Shown: positions 33,665 through 44,390 of the stretch, piece after piece
Layout of the letters: each line of letters starts with the position of its first letter
Numbering within the stretch: position 1 is the first letter of the stretch
Assembly (NCBI GenBank): GCA_005656395.1
Contig: SRSI01000023.1
Span: 124,001-188,000, forward strand
Source: Strongyloides papillosus
Lineage: Eukaryota; Nematoda; Chromadorea; Rhabditida; Strongyloididae
DNA length: 64,000 nt
Direction: 5' to 3'
Made by a program: the position numbers and the translations under genes
Notes under the pieces: model-generated
Databases searched by the model: none
Told to the model about the DNA's origin: nothing
Seen by the model: the letters and a program-made list of their open reading frames with translations, nothing else

Positions 33665-33890
33665 GATATTAACGGTGAATATATACATAAACAAATCAAA
33701 TTTCCTTCAGTAGATTTACGTGCAAATGATGAATTTTATCTTCAACATGGAATATTTTAAACATTAAAAAAAAGACATATTTATAGATAAAGTGTTTTAA
33801 TTTCGAAGTCAATTGTTTAATTGTAAATTTACAATAAAAAACGTTAAAGCATTGGAAGAAAAACTATACGTTTTATTGAAATATTAGTAT
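33665..33890 (+). pseudogene. UPF0235 last-exon relic 12
   Basis: It begins after gtagtttag with atattaacggtgaatatata. aaatgatgaattttatcttc matches the parental ANDELISF region and ctatacgttttattgaaata its end. It has several frameshifts. It precedes LRAT copy 13. Confidence 0.7.
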
Positions 33891-34020
33891 TGCTTTAAAT
33901 GCCATATTCTCCAACCATTGTTTCCTATCCTCCTATTTTGAAGTTTGCTTATAATCTTATAAATAACGTTAAATTCAGTTTTAACACCATTGATATTGTT
34001 TTTCATTTTTAAAATCTAAA

Positions 34021-34611
34021 ATGAACGACGGTATTATAACACCATGGACTTCAGCTGAAGAGTTGGTAGGAAAACTAGAAATTGGTGATCTTATACAAAT
34101 TAGAAGACGTGGTAAGATTGGAATTCCAATTTATAAGCATTGGGCCGTTTATATTGGTTTTAAAAATGGTATCCATGAAGTTGTACATTTTTCTAATGGA
34201 AAAAATACTAATATAAGGCTAATATCACTTGGAAATTTATTTTCTTCTGATTCTATTTGTGATGGAAGAAGATCATCAATACGAATTGATAGTTTATCTA
34301 ATGTTTGTGCCAGTAATAAATGTAGAATAAATAATTCCATGGACAAGAAGTGTAAACCTCTACCAGCAATGCATATTTATTATCGTGTAATAAGTAGGCT
34401 GGTTAGTTACGGACATTGCGTTTGTATTTATAATTGTGAGGATTTGGCTAAATGGGCTAGATATGATTTATCTTGTAGTGGACAAGTGAATATTAAAAAA
34501 TGCATAGTGATTGGTGTTGGAACTTTGCTTATTTCAAAAAGTTTACTAATCGCTTTAGCTGCTGCAGGAATAGAATATTTATTGTTAGAGGTGTATGAAA
34601 CAAGAAGATAA
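34021..34611 (+). CDS. LRAT-domain protein, copy 13 (intact triad)
   Basis: The 196-residue single exon has TPW (7-9), His40 in KHWAVYIG, His56 in HEVVHFS, INNSMDKKC and the nucleophile in YNCEDLAKWARY (Asp-Leu for His-Phe). The C-terminus VLISKSLLIALAAAGIEYLLLE is hydrophobic with an acidic/basic end. The leader lacks the TTTTAG acceptor (cattttt-aaaatctaaa), like copies 7, 9, 11 and 14. Confidence 0.87.
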   Translation: MNDGIITPWTSAEELVGKLEIGDLIQIRRRGKIGIPIYKHWAVYIGFKNGIHEVVHFSNGKNTNIRLISLGNLFSSDSICDGRRSSIRIDSLSNVCASNKCRINNSMDKKCKPLPAMHIYYRVISRLVSYGHCVCIYNCEDLAKWARYDLSCSGQVNIKKCIVIGVGTLLISKSLLIALAAAGIEYLLLEVYETRR

Positions 34612-34912
34612 CGTTTCTCTGTAGATTCTAGTTATATGAATCGTTCTATAAATAAAAATTTATTTTACCGATGAAAACTTCTTTTATAAAAAGATTTCAA
34701 TAAAGTACTTTTATCATATATTGCACTTTATTTAGTATCATAAATAATTATAATCATTATTTGTGTAAGTGATATATATTATGAATGGTTTGTAATAAAT
34801 TGTTTTTAAAATTTCCTAGAAGTAAGATAATTGTGTATCAATCTGATAAACTACATTTAAAAATTTATTGTTATTTATTATGTTTATATTTTCTCCATTT
34901 AGATATCAATGA

Positions 34913-35130
34913 AAAATATATACATACCATAATAAATTCTATTCGTTTAGATGTAAGTGCAACAATGAATTCTTTTCTTCAACATGGAATAGTTTAAACA
35001 TTAAAAAAATGTGAAATATTTATAATGAAGTGTTTAAATTACAAAGTCAATTGTTTTACTGTAAATTCATAATGAAAAATTATTTAAGAATTTAATGAGA
35101 AACAAAATGTTTATTGTAAAAGTAATATTA
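34913..35130 (+). pseudogene. UPF0235 last-exon relic 13
   Basis: It follows ctccatttag. It is nearly identical to relic 8 (25203-25420), including aagtgcaacaatgaattctt and the following attatgatcaattatctgat. It precedes LRAT copy 14. Confidence 0.72.
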
Positions 35131-35261
35131 CTGTTATTATGATCAATTATCTGATTGTCGTTTTTGTTAATCTTCTATTTTGAAGTTCACTTATCATCTT
35201 ATAAATAACATTAAATTCAGTTTTAACGCCATTAGTATTATTTTTCTTTTTAAAATCATAA

Positions 35262-35921
35262 ATGAACTACAATATTCAAACTTCATGGACGTCAGCCGAA
35301 AATTTGGTAGATCAACTAAAAATTGGTGATCTTATAGAAATTAAGAGATGTATTGCGATTGGAATTCCAATTTACTATCATTGGGCTATTTATATTGGGC
35401 TTAGAAATGGCATCCATGAAGTTGTACATTTTACTACTAAAGAAGATGACAGTAGAGTGTTAAATTCACTCACAAATTTATTCTTGGCTGGTCTTCGTAA
35501 TATCGGAAAAAATTCATTTCCACGAATTGATAATTTTCTTGACGTTTGTGACAATGATAAATGTAGAATAAACAATTCTATGGACAAACACTGTAAACCT
35601 CTACAAGCAGAGGATATTCGCAGTCGTGCTTTAAGTGCCATTGGTAATTTTGAATATTGTGTTTTTTCTTATAATTGTGAACATTTTGCTAAATGGGCAA
35701 GATATAATTTATCTATCAGTGGGCAAGCAAATATTGGAAAAGCCATAATGGCAAGTGTAGCAACTTTTCGCATTTTTCATAACATTTACTTTGCTATAGC
35801 TTGTGGAGTCGTGGGATACGTAGTACTTGAAGTATGTGATTTTGTGAGAAAAAGACGTCACTCTAAAGGTTCCAATAATTATAATCATTCGAAAAAACAA
35901 TTAGCTGTTTTACCTGCATAA
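35262..35921 (+). CDS. LRAT-domain protein, copy 14 (intact triad, last of the array)
   Basis: At 219 residues this is the longest copy. It has TSW at 7-9 (Pro to Ser), His40 in YHWAIYIG, His56 in HEVVHFT, INNSMDKHC and the consensus nucleophile motif YNCEHFAKWARY. The C-terminus has a hydrophobic stretch (IYFAIACGVVGYVVLEVCDFV) followed by a basic, Ser/Asn/His-rich tail not seen in the others (RKRRHSKGSNNYNHSKKQ). Its leader lacks the TTTTAG acceptor. Downstream, unit-type spacer persists to about 36100 and no UPF0235 relic follows, so this is the array's end. Confidence 0.88.
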   Translation: MNYNIQTSWTSAENLVDQLKIGDLIEIKRCIAIGIPIYYHWAIYIGLRNGIHEVVHFTTKEDDSRVLNSLTNLFLAGLRNIGKNSFPRIDNFLDVCDNDKCRINNSMDKHCKPLQAEDIRSRALSAIGNFEYCVFSYNCEHFAKWARYNLSISGQANIGKAIMASVATFRIFHNIYFAIACGVVGYVVLEVCDFVRKRRHSKGSNNYNHSKKQLAVLPA

Positions 35922-36131
35922 TCTTCTTTTGTAAAAGGCTTTTAATAAAATTCATTTATCACAATTTTCATTTTTATTATATGTCATAAAAATTACATCA
36001 TTCTGTGTGTAAGTGATATCACTCAAGGATGCTCTGCAAAACTTTGTTTTTAACATATCTGAAGATGTAATATTTTAATGCATTAAATTGATAACATTCT
36101 TCTTTATTACCTACAACAGTATATTTTTGAT

Positions 36132-36524
36132 ATGTATTTTTTTCTGAAAATAATACTTATTTTTTTCCCAATGTCAATTTTATGTCAAATTATGTCAGAA
36201 TATGAATGTCCTTTACGCTGCTCAATAACGGGAGAATCCACTTTCATTTTTAATCGTTTTTGTTCACCAGATAGCAAGCTAGAGGATATCTCAACATGTA
36301 AGACAACTGAAGAAAATGGTTGTTACTCAATGACAATTGATTATGTAAAAAAGAGTGGTGAAGAAGGTAAATTAGTAAAACATGGCTGTTATTCAACATT
36401 TACAAGAAGATTTGGTATTGGTTTACCAAAACTTGACAAATGTGAATTCTATGAATTAAATATATTTGGAACATATTACACGGCAGATATCTGTCGATGC
36501 TCCTATGATGGATGTCCTATATAA
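36132..36524 (+). CDS. Small secreted cysteine-rich protein
   Basis: This is a single exon of 130 residues with a signal peptide (about residues 1-20, ending near MSILCQ). The mature part has ten Cys, spaced YECPLRC, RFC, STC, NGC, HGC, DKC and a closing DICRCSYDGCPI. The CxC-x4-C end and overall size resemble nematode ET-module or Ly6/three-finger-like secreted proteins, but I cannot name the family. It starts about 30 bp after the last trace of LRAT-unit sequence. Confidence 0.75.
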   Translation: MYFFLKIILIFFPMSILCQIMSEYECPLRCSITGESTFIFNRFCSPDSKLEDISTCKTTEENGCYSMTIDYVKKSGEEGKLVKHGCYSTFTRRFGIGLPKLDKCEFYELNIFGTYYTADICRCSYDGCPI

Positions 36525-37040
36525 AATATAATATATTTCCATATTACAATTTTTAATAAACATTTCGTTAGGTATAATAAAATTTTCATAAAGTTTATTT
36601 ATCAGATATATATGTTAATGTCAGAATGTATATGTTAATAATGAAAGAGAAGCACGTGGTATACATTAAACTTTTTAATAGTTAATGTTTGTTACAAGTG
36701 AGCAAAAATCAATTTTTTTGACACCAGATTTTGAGTTGGAAAATTATTTTATCTTTTTTCCAACATTTTTAAGTGATTATTTCTAATTATCTTTATTAAA
36801 CACCACTTTTAAAGGTACTAATTAATGTAAATAATTTTTAATTCCTTATTATTTTTCTAATCACTTTAATTACTTTTTTGTAATATTATTAAAATTAATG
36901 AAAATATAAATTTTTATTTATAATTATATTTATATGTTGTTCAAATATATTGGAAAAACTAAGCTAAGTTTTTAATATCTAATGCGGATGTTATTTTTTA
37001 AATATATCGCTTATCACCATTTAAATGTAGTTTATCCAGG
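36525..37040. other. AT-rich spacer, no gene seen
   Basis: Nothing recognisable, apart from a likely poly(A) signal (aataaa) shortly after the Cys-rich gene. Confidence 0.45.
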
Positions 37041-37208
37041 ATGCTTCCTTCTAAAAATATTTTTATAATAATCATATATTGCGTATGCATAGAATCTTCT
37101 TATAATAATCATTCATATAAAACAAGTGACAATTTTATTTTAATATTTAATGAAAAATTATATAAGTGTGTAGGTGTTAATACAATAAATGGTACTTTGT
37201 TCACTTAA
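37041..37208 (+). CDS. Possible 55-residue secreted peptide
   Basis: The frame MLPSKNIFIIIIYCVCIESS... begins with a plausible signal peptide and ends after CVGVNTINGTLFT. It could be a small secreted peptide, the first exon of a larger gene, or chance. No family is recognised. Confidence 0.25.
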   Translation: MLPSKNIFIIIIYCVCIESSYNNHSYKTSDNFILIFNEKLYKCVGVNTINGTLFT

Positions 37209-37645
37209 TAACTAAAGATTACACTTATTTCACATTATATACTGATATAAAAGTTATAGAAAAAAATGTAAACAAATTTGGTACTTATAAGAAAATATTG
37301 TTCTTTGAAAAGATTTTTATATAATAATAAATCAAAGTTTTTATTGAATGTTCTTACTTCTATGAGAAAATACTAATGTTTTATCAACTTATAAATATCA
37401 ATTCAAATTAACTTACTTTGCATCATGATAAAAATATGATATTGTAAACATGTGTGATATATTTTTTTAATGATTTTTAGTCAAACTATATTTTGTTTAA
37501 TTTGTTATAACGTACATATATTTAAAAATATCATTTAATTTCATTTTATGCTACTCATAATTAAACATTTGTTTTTTAGTATATTTTTATCATCCAGCAT
37601 TATTATATGACAATTTAAAAAAATATATTTTAGAAAGTATTAAAG

Positions 37646-38182
37646 ATGTCTCTTGGTAAGCGTGAAGATGAAAATGTGTTTAGAGACAATTCCTATGAAT
37701 TACACGCTTTCAAACCATTCAGAAGATGTTACACAGAGATGAATCCATCATTTAGTGGAAGCAGAGAAAAGAGAAAATTTGCTAATCTCTCCAATAATAA
37801 TATTGCTTCGATGATAAATGAACCAAATAACGAAATAATAATTAATGGTGAGAAATATAATCATCGTGAAGGTAGAATTTATACATCAAATGTTATGGAT
37901 AATATACATAACATTTCTTCTAGTGATGATTTACAGAGGAATATCTCTAAAGTGTATCGTCGTGTTCCAATAAAAGTTCTAGTTGGCTTTTCTGGTGGTT
38001 TAGAAAAGAAAAGTTATGCTAATAATCTTTTTAATTATGAAGATAAGTATTCGAAAATACGAAAAGAACAAGTAAATGAACTTGAGTCTTTTAACAATAT
38101 CTCACCCAAAAATGTCCCTGTATCAAGACCAAATATTAACTTTGAAAAAATGAGAGCATCAACAAGAAAATATGTTGAATAA
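37646..38182 (+). CDS. Unrecognised hydrophilic protein
   Basis: This is a single frame of 178 residues, Asn/Lys/Ser/Glu-rich, without a signal peptide or membrane segment. It has ordered-looking stretches (YELHAFKPFRRCY, YRRVPIKVLVGFSGGLEKK) and a basic end (FEKMRASTRKYVE). The ATG follows an acceptor-like ttttagaaagtattaaag, so it could be trans-spliced or have an upstream exon. I do not recognise it. Confidence 0.6.
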   Translation: MSLGKREDENVFRDNSYELHAFKPFRRCYTEMNPSFSGSREKRKFANLSNNNIASMINEPNNEIIINGEKYNHREGRIYTSNVMDNIHNISSSDDLQRNISKVYRRVPIKVLVGFSGGLEKKSYANNLFNYEDKYSKIRKEQVNELESFNNISPKNVPVSRPNINFEKMRASTRKYVE

Positions 38183-38679
38183 CCATTTATTTTCTTAACA
38201 TCTACAGGTGGAAAATTTTTATTTCTTTAAACGTAGGTAAACAAAAAAAATTGATAACTTCAATGATAATCAGTCATTAAAATTTAGTTTTGCAAATTAT
38301 ATCTAGAAAGGTTTAACCATCAAACGAATAATTTTAATTATTTTCCTATCAATATTTATCACTTAATTTTTTATTTAACTCCACCTCCATAAAAATGTGC
38401 AGCTTTATTTTTAAATTGTTTTTATGTTGCATGGTGATATTTTTATACAACATTTTAAAATATGCATAATGTGTTTTTATCAAAGACATTATACCATTGA
38501 ATAAATATTAAATCTCAAGTAAAAACATATTTATTTGGATAATATGTGATTTCAATAATAAACTTTTTTTAATGTATATTTTTTTATTTGATAAAATTAA
38601 AAATATTTTCTTAAAGTCATTGAACATAATAACAATATAAAATATATATATTATATATAAAAAATTATTAATAGAATTT
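38183..38679. other. Convergent intergenic region, no gene seen
   Basis: It lies between the ends of the hypothetical gene (plus) and the KCNQ channel (minus). AT-rich, nothing else recognised. Confidence 0.5.
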
Positions 38680-41600
38680 TTAAGGAAGTAAAAATGGTTC
38701 CTCTTCATTATTAGTATTATTTAATTCAATTGAAGACATTATGTTTTCAGGCAAAATATTGCTATCACCGTTGCTTTTTGTTTTTAATTGCTTCAATGAG
38801 CTGTGAATTACTGTACGGCTACTAGGAGTTTTTTCATCACCACTTAAGTTTCCATCTGGACTTGTATTGTTGTATTTTAAATTTATATTTGTATTCGTGT
38901 TACTGAAACGAGCAATAGCACTATGAGGAGGGCTCCTCCCGAATGATGAGGGGCCTTCACGGGATTGGTCTTGGAAGAAACTTCCTGATATACCGGTTCT
39001 TCTTTCATCTAGAAACATTTCAACTAACAAATCAAGTTTTTTGTCAATTTTTTCCACCGATCTCTCTACTTTACATATTCTCGAAGCCATTGACACTTTG
39101 AATTCCTCCTTGTTTAGTTGTTTTCCTACAATGCAGTCCAGTCTTTGTTGGACAGTCTTCACTCTAGCCTGTAATTCAACATGACCAGCTGAGTATTGTT
39201 CAATGACATCCTTAACATCATATGGTTTCAAGGCCTCCTTAAATTTTCTCCTTGCAACTAAAAGTTGGATTCTCCTTATAGCACGAATTGCATTTTTCAA
39301 TGCCGGTGTAAATTCTTCAAGAGTCCTTGGTTTTAAATTTGGTATTTCATCATCTAAAAACAAATAATAATTAGTACAAAAACAAAAATGTGAGTGAATT
39401 GTTAAAAGCAAAACACAAAAAAATATTACAACACGTAAACGACATAAATTGATGGATAAAACAAATATTGAAAATCTAAATAAAAAGATCAATACAAAGT
39501 GCAGGTTAGAAAAAAAAATGTTAATACCAATTATGTATTCAACTGATTGACGTTGTTGTGATGTGCAGGCACTCAACTGACCAAAAAAATTTTCAACGTC
39601 ATTTTGATCACGATTCTCAGCAGCCTTTTGTTTTTCCTTTAATGACTCAGCCCAATTATATATAGGAGCAATCATAAAGTTATAATCATTGAAAACATTA
39701 GTCAATCCTGGTGGATTAGGAATGTTATTATCAGTCTCCTCACACGAATATGATCGACGTCGAAGGTTATCATCTGTATGAGTGCCTTTATCATCGGTGG
39801 TTAAAGATTTGGAAAAATAAGAATGACGATTTTTGTAAGTATCTAAAGGACATTTTTTTTTAATTTAATTAGGTAGAACTATGTTAGTTTAAACTTAATA
39901 TTCTGGCCCACAACTGCCTTGTCCAAGAACAATATTGTTAATATTTATAAGTTTAATTAACTAACATCAAAATACTCTAAGAGATATCATTTATTTCAAC
40001 AATATCGCCAAGACAAGACGGGACAGGAAACTATATTTAATTAAACTTACCATCAGTTCCAACTAGGCTACTTTGATTAGCAACTACCCGATGATGTAAG
40101 GCAATATCCTCAACTGGTTTCCTCAATGATTGACTTTGCTTGCTTTTCGATTTCCATGACCCTAATGAAAAACCTAGTGTACCTAAAGATTCAATTTCTG
40201 AGACATCTGATGCGGACATTAAAGAAACACTATCTGGAGCTTTTGGTAAAAGAAGAGATTTTATTGTTGTGTTTTGAAAATTTCCAGGAGCATATGGTGG
40301 ATCTGTTGAGAGGTAATTTGATGAATAATCTTGAGTGTCTGTATTTGTTGGTACTTTTTTCTTTGTTGATTGTCTAATTCTATTAATTAAAGATATTTGT
40401 CCTGTGTTTCCTGCAACTGATGACGTAGGTTTTATTCTAAAAATAGATAAAATAAAAATAATAATAAAAGACAAAAGAACTTTTTTTAATGCGTCATAAA
40501 AAACGTGAAAAACTAAATGTGTGTGTAAAAAAACAAAAAGAAATGAAATAACAATTTCATTCCCTATCGTGCCAAGTATGTTTGACAAACCTATGTATAG
40601 TGGTACGCATAGTTTCATTAATAGAATAAGCACTATTTTTGTAACTTGGCATAACGAGATCAAAAGATAAATCTGAACGACTACGATTCAAAGATTGTAG
40701 TATTCGATTATGGAATTTACACGATAAACTACGTTTCCCCATCTTTTCTCGTTTTGCCTTTAGTTCATTATCAATTACACTGAAAATGAATTTTATAATT
40801 TTAAATAAGTCAAAATAAACTGTGCCATCGTGCACTTCATGAATGTCATAAGATGTTATTGTGATACATTTCGTGCATTAAAATATTGAAAAAAAATAAT
40901 GTTTGTTTATTAAGAACTAAATATAAATGTCATTCTCTTTTTCTCTTTTTTTTACAAAGTTTAAAAGAGTTGATGTAAAACTAACATTTGTGGGACTTGT
41001 ATCGGTTGTAAATAGACTTTCCACGTGGCTAGGCTACGGCTTTGTGGAGCCGCAGCATAATGACGCCATAGGCATTGAATTAACCGTGCTGCTGGAACCC
41101 TCCTTCTTATTAGATGTTTTTGACGTTGATGTTGTTGAACTTTTAAAGCAAATCCGGATCCTAAAATACCAGCTGGAAGTGCAAAAAATGATATGCCTAA
41201 AAGTGCACAAAATGCTGCTATCATCTTTCCCGGCCAAGTTATGGGTGTTAGATCGCCATATCTAAAAATAATAATGCGTCATCGAAACAATTAATATATT
41301 ATTTGTCATAAAAATACTATTATTACTAGTTTCATTTAAGGTTATTTCACTTTAATAATTATTATCTTTTAACATACCCTACAGTTGACAATGTTATCTA
41401 AAATTAAAACATGTTATAAAATTTGAACATAAGAATTGTTAAAATTAAACTTGATTTTAATAACTTACCACACCCCACCATAAAGCATCAGCAAAGGTAG
41501 AATATTTTTCATTTGTATTCTTTTCACATAGATAAACTAAGAAAGACGAGAATATTAATCCGAGGAAGCCTATATATACAGTTGTTAATAATTCCTAAAA

Positions 41601-44390
41601 AATAAAATAAGTAAGTTTTACTAAATTTTAAAAGCAAAAAAAGATGTTTACCTGTCTATGAGCCCAAATAACAGAACTTAAAAGTCGCCATGATCCTGCA
41701 CGTCTATCAATTCTTAGCATCCTTAATATTTGGAAGAAACGTAATCCCCTTATTGCACTAGCTGCAAATACCTGACCAGTTGCTCCCATACACAAAACAA
41801 CAATTGAGGCTAGTATTACAATAATATCTGAAATAAAAGTATAAATTTATATAATTTATTATATCTCATTAAACATACCTATAACACAATAGGCCGATGT
41901 TGCAAAACGTATTCTACCTCCAATTCCTCTATATCTACTTCGGCACCCAGCCGACCATACACGACATAAATACTCAATCGCCAACCAAATTACAAATATT
42001 ATTTCTATATAATACAATATCATTGTAGCTCCCTCTTCGAAATCGGGCATCGTAGAAAAGACGCTTAATGCTAGGCATAATAATACCATGACTAGAACAG
42101 AAAGATGATAAGTAGCAGCTTTCCATCCTCGAGGTCTTTCAAGAAAATTTTGCATTTTGCTTTGGATACGTCTAAACTTTTGATCTGTTCTGTAGTTTTT
42201 ATAAACCAATGGTTTACCAACTAACGACATTTTTCTAACCTCTAAATTCTGTTGATTATTATTAAAAATAAATCATAAAAAAAAGTTTTTTAATATAAAT
42301 AGTTATATGTGGATATAGAAAAAATGTTGTACTAGTTTAAATATATATACTTTGTTATATTTCATTAAATCGCTTTTAATACACTTTTTGCCTAATAACT
42401 TTTATATATTTATGTACGTAATATTTTATCTGAGATTATAAAAATCTTTAATATAAATTACAATATATTTCACACAAATGTTCCAGTATTAGTTCATTAA
42501 ATATTATTATTTATCCATATCTTAAAACTTACATCACCGGGAATCGGAGAATTAAAATTAAATGGAAATAAGGAATTGTTAGATTTGGTATCCTGTACTG
42601 GGTTAGATTCAGTATTTACTGATTCTATAGATGCTAAAAATAAAAAATTAATGCAAAAATAATGAGTAGTAATTATGATATTAATATTAAAAAGTGTATA
42701 ATAGAATATCTCATTAGAAGGCACGTTATTTGAAGAAAGTAATAATTAACTAACTGTCCTATTTTTATTCTACACATGCTATAGAATTATACACATAGGT
42801 AAGAGTTTATTTTAAAATGTAGTTAATTTTTTTACTTATATCAATTATACGTATATTTTTTATTCCACCCTATACTTTATTATTAATAATGTATTGCTTT
42901 TTATAAGCCATTGTTCCTTATTTTATTATTAATAATAGAAATTTTCCATGCAATAAAAAACTTACTTTCATTAGGATCTTTAAACAATACACGCTTCTCT
43001 AGATTCTTACTAGATGATGAAGTATTTTGTAATGGTGATTGTTGAGAGAGGGATGTTTTCTTATTTATTGAAGGAGGATCATTTGCCAAAAGTTTATTCT
43101 TTATCTCTTCCTCACCTTGAGATGATATAACTATCTAAAATAAATTTTTTTAATTAGCATTAATAAAACAAATTAGTATATAAAAAAATCACAATAACTT
43201 TTTTTTTAAATTTTTAACATACAACATAAGACTAGTGTACCAAGCTTAGTTAGATAAACAAATAAGTAAAATTTTAAAATAATTTAAATATAATAATGTT
43301 TTAAGCAATAAATTATTACTCTAAGCTATAGTCATACAGAATAATTTTAACAATGTTTCACTAGAAATCACTAAATTGTATTAATATAAATAGCACACAG
43401 TTAAATAATTATGTTTATCAACAACAAAAAACACGCACACACACACACACGTTATTTGCAAACCATTTAAGGTTATCAAACAATGTAATCCCTCTCACTT
43501 ATATTTTTCAATTTTTACTATTTGTAATCTGAAACTTTGTATCTATTTAAAATGAGTTTGATTAAACAAGACACTTAAAATATTCCATCTACCATCAAGA
43601 TGGTTTTCATTAGCATGTCAAAGCACAGCCGGCTTTAATATCTATATAATTATAGTATATGTGTGATATTACAGAAAGTATAAGTAAAGAAAAAAATGTG
43701 TTTTATGAGTTTTGAGTAAGGAAAGCACTGATACAAAATATCTTTATTTTCAGAAACAAGATAAAGAAAGATTTATGATAGTGACAGTACTAATAGTTAA
43801 CATAAACTTATATATTTATGTTCCCATATAACGTCATGTAGTTAGAAAAATTACGTCAAGAGTTCCTATCATTTGTACTGTATTATATTTTATTTATTCT
43901 CCATATATAAATAACAAAATAGTTGGAATATCTATATTATAATTAATTTATTCTGATTATATGAATTAAAAAAAACATTTACACTAGGTTTCTAAGACAA
44001 CCTACTGAAAAATATAATGAGAGTATTTGTAACATTAAAAATTGTTTTTTTAATAGTATTTTTAAATGATATGATTTATATGTATAGTCATAATAATACA
44101 ATTAAAGCAAAACGATAAAAATTAATATAAAATTGATATGAATATTTAAATAATGTTACAAAGCACAAATGGTTTATAGAAAAATATCAGTGTGCTCAAA
44201 TATATCTCAAAACTGTGTTAATAAACGACAATGCGTGTGACAAAGTAAATATGCCTCATCTTTCTGTTATTAAAGGAAATTGAAGCCAAAATTTGTTCAA
44301 CTTAATTACAATGTAAGCGTTTAATAAACAAATTTAACTATAATGAAAGTTTTTAAAAATTGGACATACCTTTGAATTTTTTTTCTTCAT
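38680..44390 (-). CDS. KCNQ/KQT-type voltage-gated potassium channel alpha subunit
   Basis: Twelve exons fit in phase: 44390-44370, 43134-42966, 42633-42533, 42248-41879, 41827-41652, 41594-41469, 41397-41378, 41261-40986, 40779-40591, 40436-40051, 39842-39528 and 39353-38680, giving 940 residues. S1 starts after WKAATYH (about 143), and S4 is [19 protein letters not shown], the reduced-charge KCNQ type. The pore reads [13 protein letters not shown], split by a 20-nt microexon, then S6 with the PAG hinge ([16 protein letters not shown]). The proximal C-terminus has the calmodulin helix-A motif [14 protein letters not shown]; the distal part has [14 protein letters not shown] and the coiled coil [22 protein letters not shown] that tetramerises KCNQ subunits. 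It is a plasma-membrane M-type K+ channel of excitable cells. Exons 8 and 9 use weaker donors (GTTAGT, GTTTGT). Intron 11 is 174 nt, in frame and stop-free. Which C. elegans kqt gene it matches is not settled. Confidence 0.93.
43137..44369 (-). other. First intron of the KCNQ gene (1.2 kb), with CA repeat
   Basis: This is an unusually long intron for the window, following a seven-codon first exon. It holds a short (CA)n microsatellite at about 43432-43452 and no coding frame. Its length suggests intronic regulatory elements or alternative 5' exons. Confidence 0.5.

Larger units (their letters stand above)
10048..36100 (+). repeat. Tandem array of 14 LRAT-gene units, each spacer carrying a UPF0235 exon relic
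   Basis: The unit is about 1.2-1.4 kb: an LRAT frame, a 3' UTR with AATAAAG-type signal, a conserved spacer (blocks such as gtgatatctctcaa, taatgcattaattaata and acaacatttgtaaat), a relic of UPF0235 intron 2/exon 3 starting after tgattcag, then a T-rich leader ending in ttcttttagaaattctaaa before the next ATG. LRAT starts are 10048, 11408, 17159, 18987, 20338, 21720, 22956, 24319, 25559, 26970, 28218, 32783, 34021 and 35262, all on plus. Spacer homology fades at about 36100, which marks the 3' edge. Two insertions split the array (about 12190-16579 and 28562-32340). Copies 8-9, 10-11 and 12-13 look like repeats of a two-gene unit. Confidence 0.85.

Noticed and set aside
36132..36524. Member of the LRAT array
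   Set aside because: It begins just after the array ends but has a signal peptide and Cys-rich domain unrelated to LRAT.
38680..39705. One long exon for the KCNQ C-terminus without intron 11
   Set aside because: The stretch 39354-39527 is AT-rich with good GT and TTTTTAG ends, and removing it joins two conserved KCNQ segments in phase; I kept it as an intron and noted possible retention.
43430..43452. CA repeat as a regulatory element of KCNQ
   Set aside because: A short microsatellite in an intron; nothing beyond composition supports a function.
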